Shown: positions 34,294 to 35,622 of the stretch, piece by piece
Position numbering within the stretch: position 1 is the stretch's first letter
Layout of the letters: each line of letters begins with the position of its first letter
NCBI GenBank assembly: GCA_025454795.1
Contig: JALONT010000029.1
Location: 1 to 35,622, forward strand
DNA from: Bacteroidales bacterium
Lineage (GTDB): Bacteria; Bacteroidota; Bacteroidia; Bacteroidales; VadinHA17
DNA: 35,622 bases
Reading direction: 5' to 3'
The notes under the pieces: model-generated
The model's input: the letters and a program-made list of their open reading frames with translations, nothing else
Database searches by the model: none
Told to the model about the DNA's origin: nothing
Made by a program: the position numbers and the translations under genes

Positions 34294-35378
34294 GATTTGA
34301 AATTCCCTTCTTCAATTTTCTTTCTTGCTTCACCAACAAGCTTTATATAAAACGCGAGGTTATGGATGCTTGATATCTGAGATCCCAGTATTTCACCTGA
34401 AATAATCAAGTGTCTGAGATATGCCTTTGAATATATGATACTTACATCAGAGGGAGCTTCAGGATCTATAGGGCTGAAATCATTCATCCACTGCCTGTTC
34501 TTAATATTTATTATCCCCTGTGAAGTAAAAAGCATGCCGTTCCTTCCGTTTCGCGTAGGCATCACGCAATCAAACATATCGATGCCTCTTTCGATTGCTT
34601 CAAGGATGTTTACAGGTGTGCCCACTCCCATAAGATACCTGGGCTTGTCCTCAGGAAGTATCTCATTTACAATCTCAATTATCCTGTACATTTCTTCAGC
34701 AGGTTCGCCAACAGATAAGCCCCCTATAGCATTCCCGTCCATTCCCGATTGTGCTACCTTTTCCGCTGATATTTTTCTAAGATCATCAAACACACCTCCC
34801 TGTACTATCGGGAACAGGAACTGTTCTTTCCCCCAGACAGGATCTGTTGTCCTGAACCTTATTATTGCCCTGTCGAGCCAATGGTGTGTTAGAGCAACAG
34901 ATTTCCTTGCATACTGATAGTCGCAGGGAAAAGGTGCGCACTCATCAAATACCATCATAATATCTGAACCGAAGATCCGCTGTATGTCTATCGTGTTTTC
35001 AGGTGTGAATATATGTTCTGATCCATCAATATGCGACTTGAAAGTTGCTCCTTTATCATTGAGCTTTCTGTTGCCGGAAAGTGAAAATACCTGGTAACCT
35101 CCGCTGTCGGTCAGAATAGGGCGTGCCCATGAAATGAACTTGTGAAGTCCTCCCGCTTCCTTCAGAATTTCGGTGCCCGGACGAAGATAGAGGTGGTAAG
35201 TGTTGCCCAGAATGATCTTTGCATCAATATCATCAGTAAGATCCCTTTGAAGAATTCCCTTAACAGTGCCTCCTGTACCTACCGGCATGAAAATCGGGGT
35301 TGGAATATCTCCGTGAGGGGTCTTTAAAAGACCTGTCCTTGCCTTTGTTTCCTTATCCATGCTCTGAACTTCAAACAT
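34251..35378 (-). CDS. tgt: Queuine/preQ1 tRNA-guanine transglycosylase
   Basis: This enzyme exchanges G34 of GUN-anticodon tRNAs for preQ1, a step towards queuosine. The ATG at 35378 (375 residues, AAAGAGA just upstream) is preferred to a TTG at 35405. It shows TPIFMPVGTGGTVKG, the general-base region LTDSGGYQVFSL, the substrate loop IVQGGVFDDLR, and the nucleophile Asp at 270 in FDCVMPTRNGRNG. The zinc site is altered: where E. coli has the three Cys of CDCYTC, this protein has A308, S310 and S313. The fourth ligand His is kept at 339, in SSIHN. It is the first gene of the pair with lptG. Confidence 0.95.
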   Translation of the reverse strand: MFEVQSMDKETKARTGLLKTPHGDIPTPIFMPVGTGGTVKGILQRDLTDDIDAKIILGNTYHLYLRPGTEILKEAGGLHKFISWARPILTDSGGYQVFSLSGNRKLNDKGATFKSHIDGSEHIFTPENTIDIQRIFGSDIMMVFDECAPFPCDYQYARKSVALTHHWLDRAIIRFRTTDPVWGKEQFLFPIVQGGVFDDLRKISAEKVAQSGMDGNAIGGLSVGEPAEEMYRIIEIVNEILPEDKPRYLMGVGTPVNILEAIERGIDMFDCVMPTRNGRNGMLFTSQGIINIKNRQWMNDFSPIDPEAPSDVSIIYSKAYLRHLIISGEILGSQISSIHNLAFYIKLVGEARKKIEEGNFKSWKESMIKKLSERL

Positions 35379-35402
35379 AATCTCTTTCTTTTTCCGGCAG
35401 CA

Positions 35403-35410
35403 CAAATGTA
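35403..35410 (-). promoter_or_regulatory. -7 element of tgt
   Basis: The minus strand reads TACATTTG followed by TGC, matching TAnnTTTG, 25 bases before the ATG. TTTTC occupies the -33 position at about 20 bases spacing. The rest of 35411-35575 is non-coding, with a C/T-rich tract near 35503-35525 and no other feature I can support. Confidence 0.5.
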
Positions 35411-35576
35411 ATTCATCTGTATGGGCTGAGAAAATTATAGGTAGAAATTTTAAGAGAGACTATATTCGCTAATCTCGCTGACTTGCACGTACTCACCCCC
35501 TTCTTTTCCCCCTCTCTGCTTTCGCACTATCCTTTATACACATCTTTTACAATTTCAAAAATAATCACTGGGCAAG

Positions 35577-35622
35577 GAGGAGATTCCTCATTCATCCGCC
35601 TTGCGGCGGATTCATTCGGAAT
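35577..35622. repeat. Structured palindromic repeat at the window edge
   Basis: A nested palindrome reads ATTCC (35583-35587), TCATTC, ATCCGCC (35594-35600), loop TTGC, GGCGGAT (35605-35611), TCATTC, GGAAT (35618-35622). The two stems pair perfectly, and between them sit two identical, non-pairing TCATTC hexamers. A small GAGGA/TCCTC hairpin (35577-35589) overlaps the left side. It may continue past the window. It looks like a REP- or MITE-type dispersed element. Confidence 0.55.

Noticed and set aside
1-35622. CRISPR array, tRNA/rRNA genes, insertion sequences, toxin-antitoxin or defence systems.
   Set aside because: No regularly spaced repeats, no cloverleaf-capable sequence with conserved T-loop, no transposase or integrase motifs, and no known defence domains were seen on either strand.

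Overview
The window reads as a chromosomal segment of a Bacteroidetes (Bacteroidota) bacterium, probably of the Bacteroidales/Marinilabiliales type. The grounds are an ECF sigma factor paired with an anti-sigma-like protein that ends in a beta-barrel, a fused MurF-alanine racemase, DUF4369-thioredoxin, DUF1573 and DUF5686 proteins, a GldB-like lipoprotein beside a PorT-family barrel, and repeated matches to the Bacteroidetes -7 promoter element TAnnTTTG. Twenty-nine protein genes are supported, including a 56-residue ferredoxin. No tRNA, rRNA, CRISPR array, transposase, integrase or phage gene was seen. No gene-free stretch exceeds 300 bases; the longest are about 10254-10514, 35379-35622, 2066-2281 and 30155-30364.

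Layout, left to right. 193-2065 (-): ECF sigma factor and its translationally coupled TM/barrel partner. 2282-6163 (-): a compact metal-uptake ABC operon (substrate-binding lipoprotein, ATPase, permease) that runs straight into dihydrolipoyl dehydrogenase. 6276-6770 (+): an unrecognised protein with its own promoter. 6809-10253 (-): a TlpA-like lipoprotein, MeaB and a two-domain DUF1573 protein, at least two of them closed by their own terminators. 10515-14134 (+): a 1091-residue pseudo-peptidase/propeller/Omp85-like barrel protein, then a 2[4Fe-4S] ferredoxin and a strong terminator. 14188-17733: a GldB-like lipoprotein (-), divergent from a PorT-family barrel plus NAD+ synthase (+). 17750-24426 (-): thymidine kinase, GtrA, an FAD oxidoreductase, a GT-C-like membrane protein and MurF-Alr, tightly packed. 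24545-28618 (+): an uncharacterised protein coupled to RsmI, then a DUF5686 outer-membrane protein. 28634-30154 (-): DnaB. 30365-31183 (+): IspE. 31186-35378 (-): Tgt, LptG, an acyl-CoA carboxyltransferase and its biotin carrier. The last 40 bases form a structured palindrome that looks like a dispersed repeat.

Functionally this is mostly core metabolism and envelope biogenesis. MurF-Alr makes and uses D-alanine for peptidoglycan, LptG moves LPS, and GtrA with the GT-C-like protein suggests lipid-linked sugar decoration of the envelope. The carboxyltransferase, biotin carrier and MeaB all belong to propionyl/methylmalonyl-CoA metabolism. No obviously new defence or mobile system is visible. 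The observations most worth pursuing are the GtrA/FAD-oxidoreductase/GT-C cassette, the pseudo-peptidase-propeller-Omp85 fusion, the Tgt without zinc-site cysteines, the single-chain inner-membrane/outer-membrane barrel regulator, and two non-coding repeat structures.
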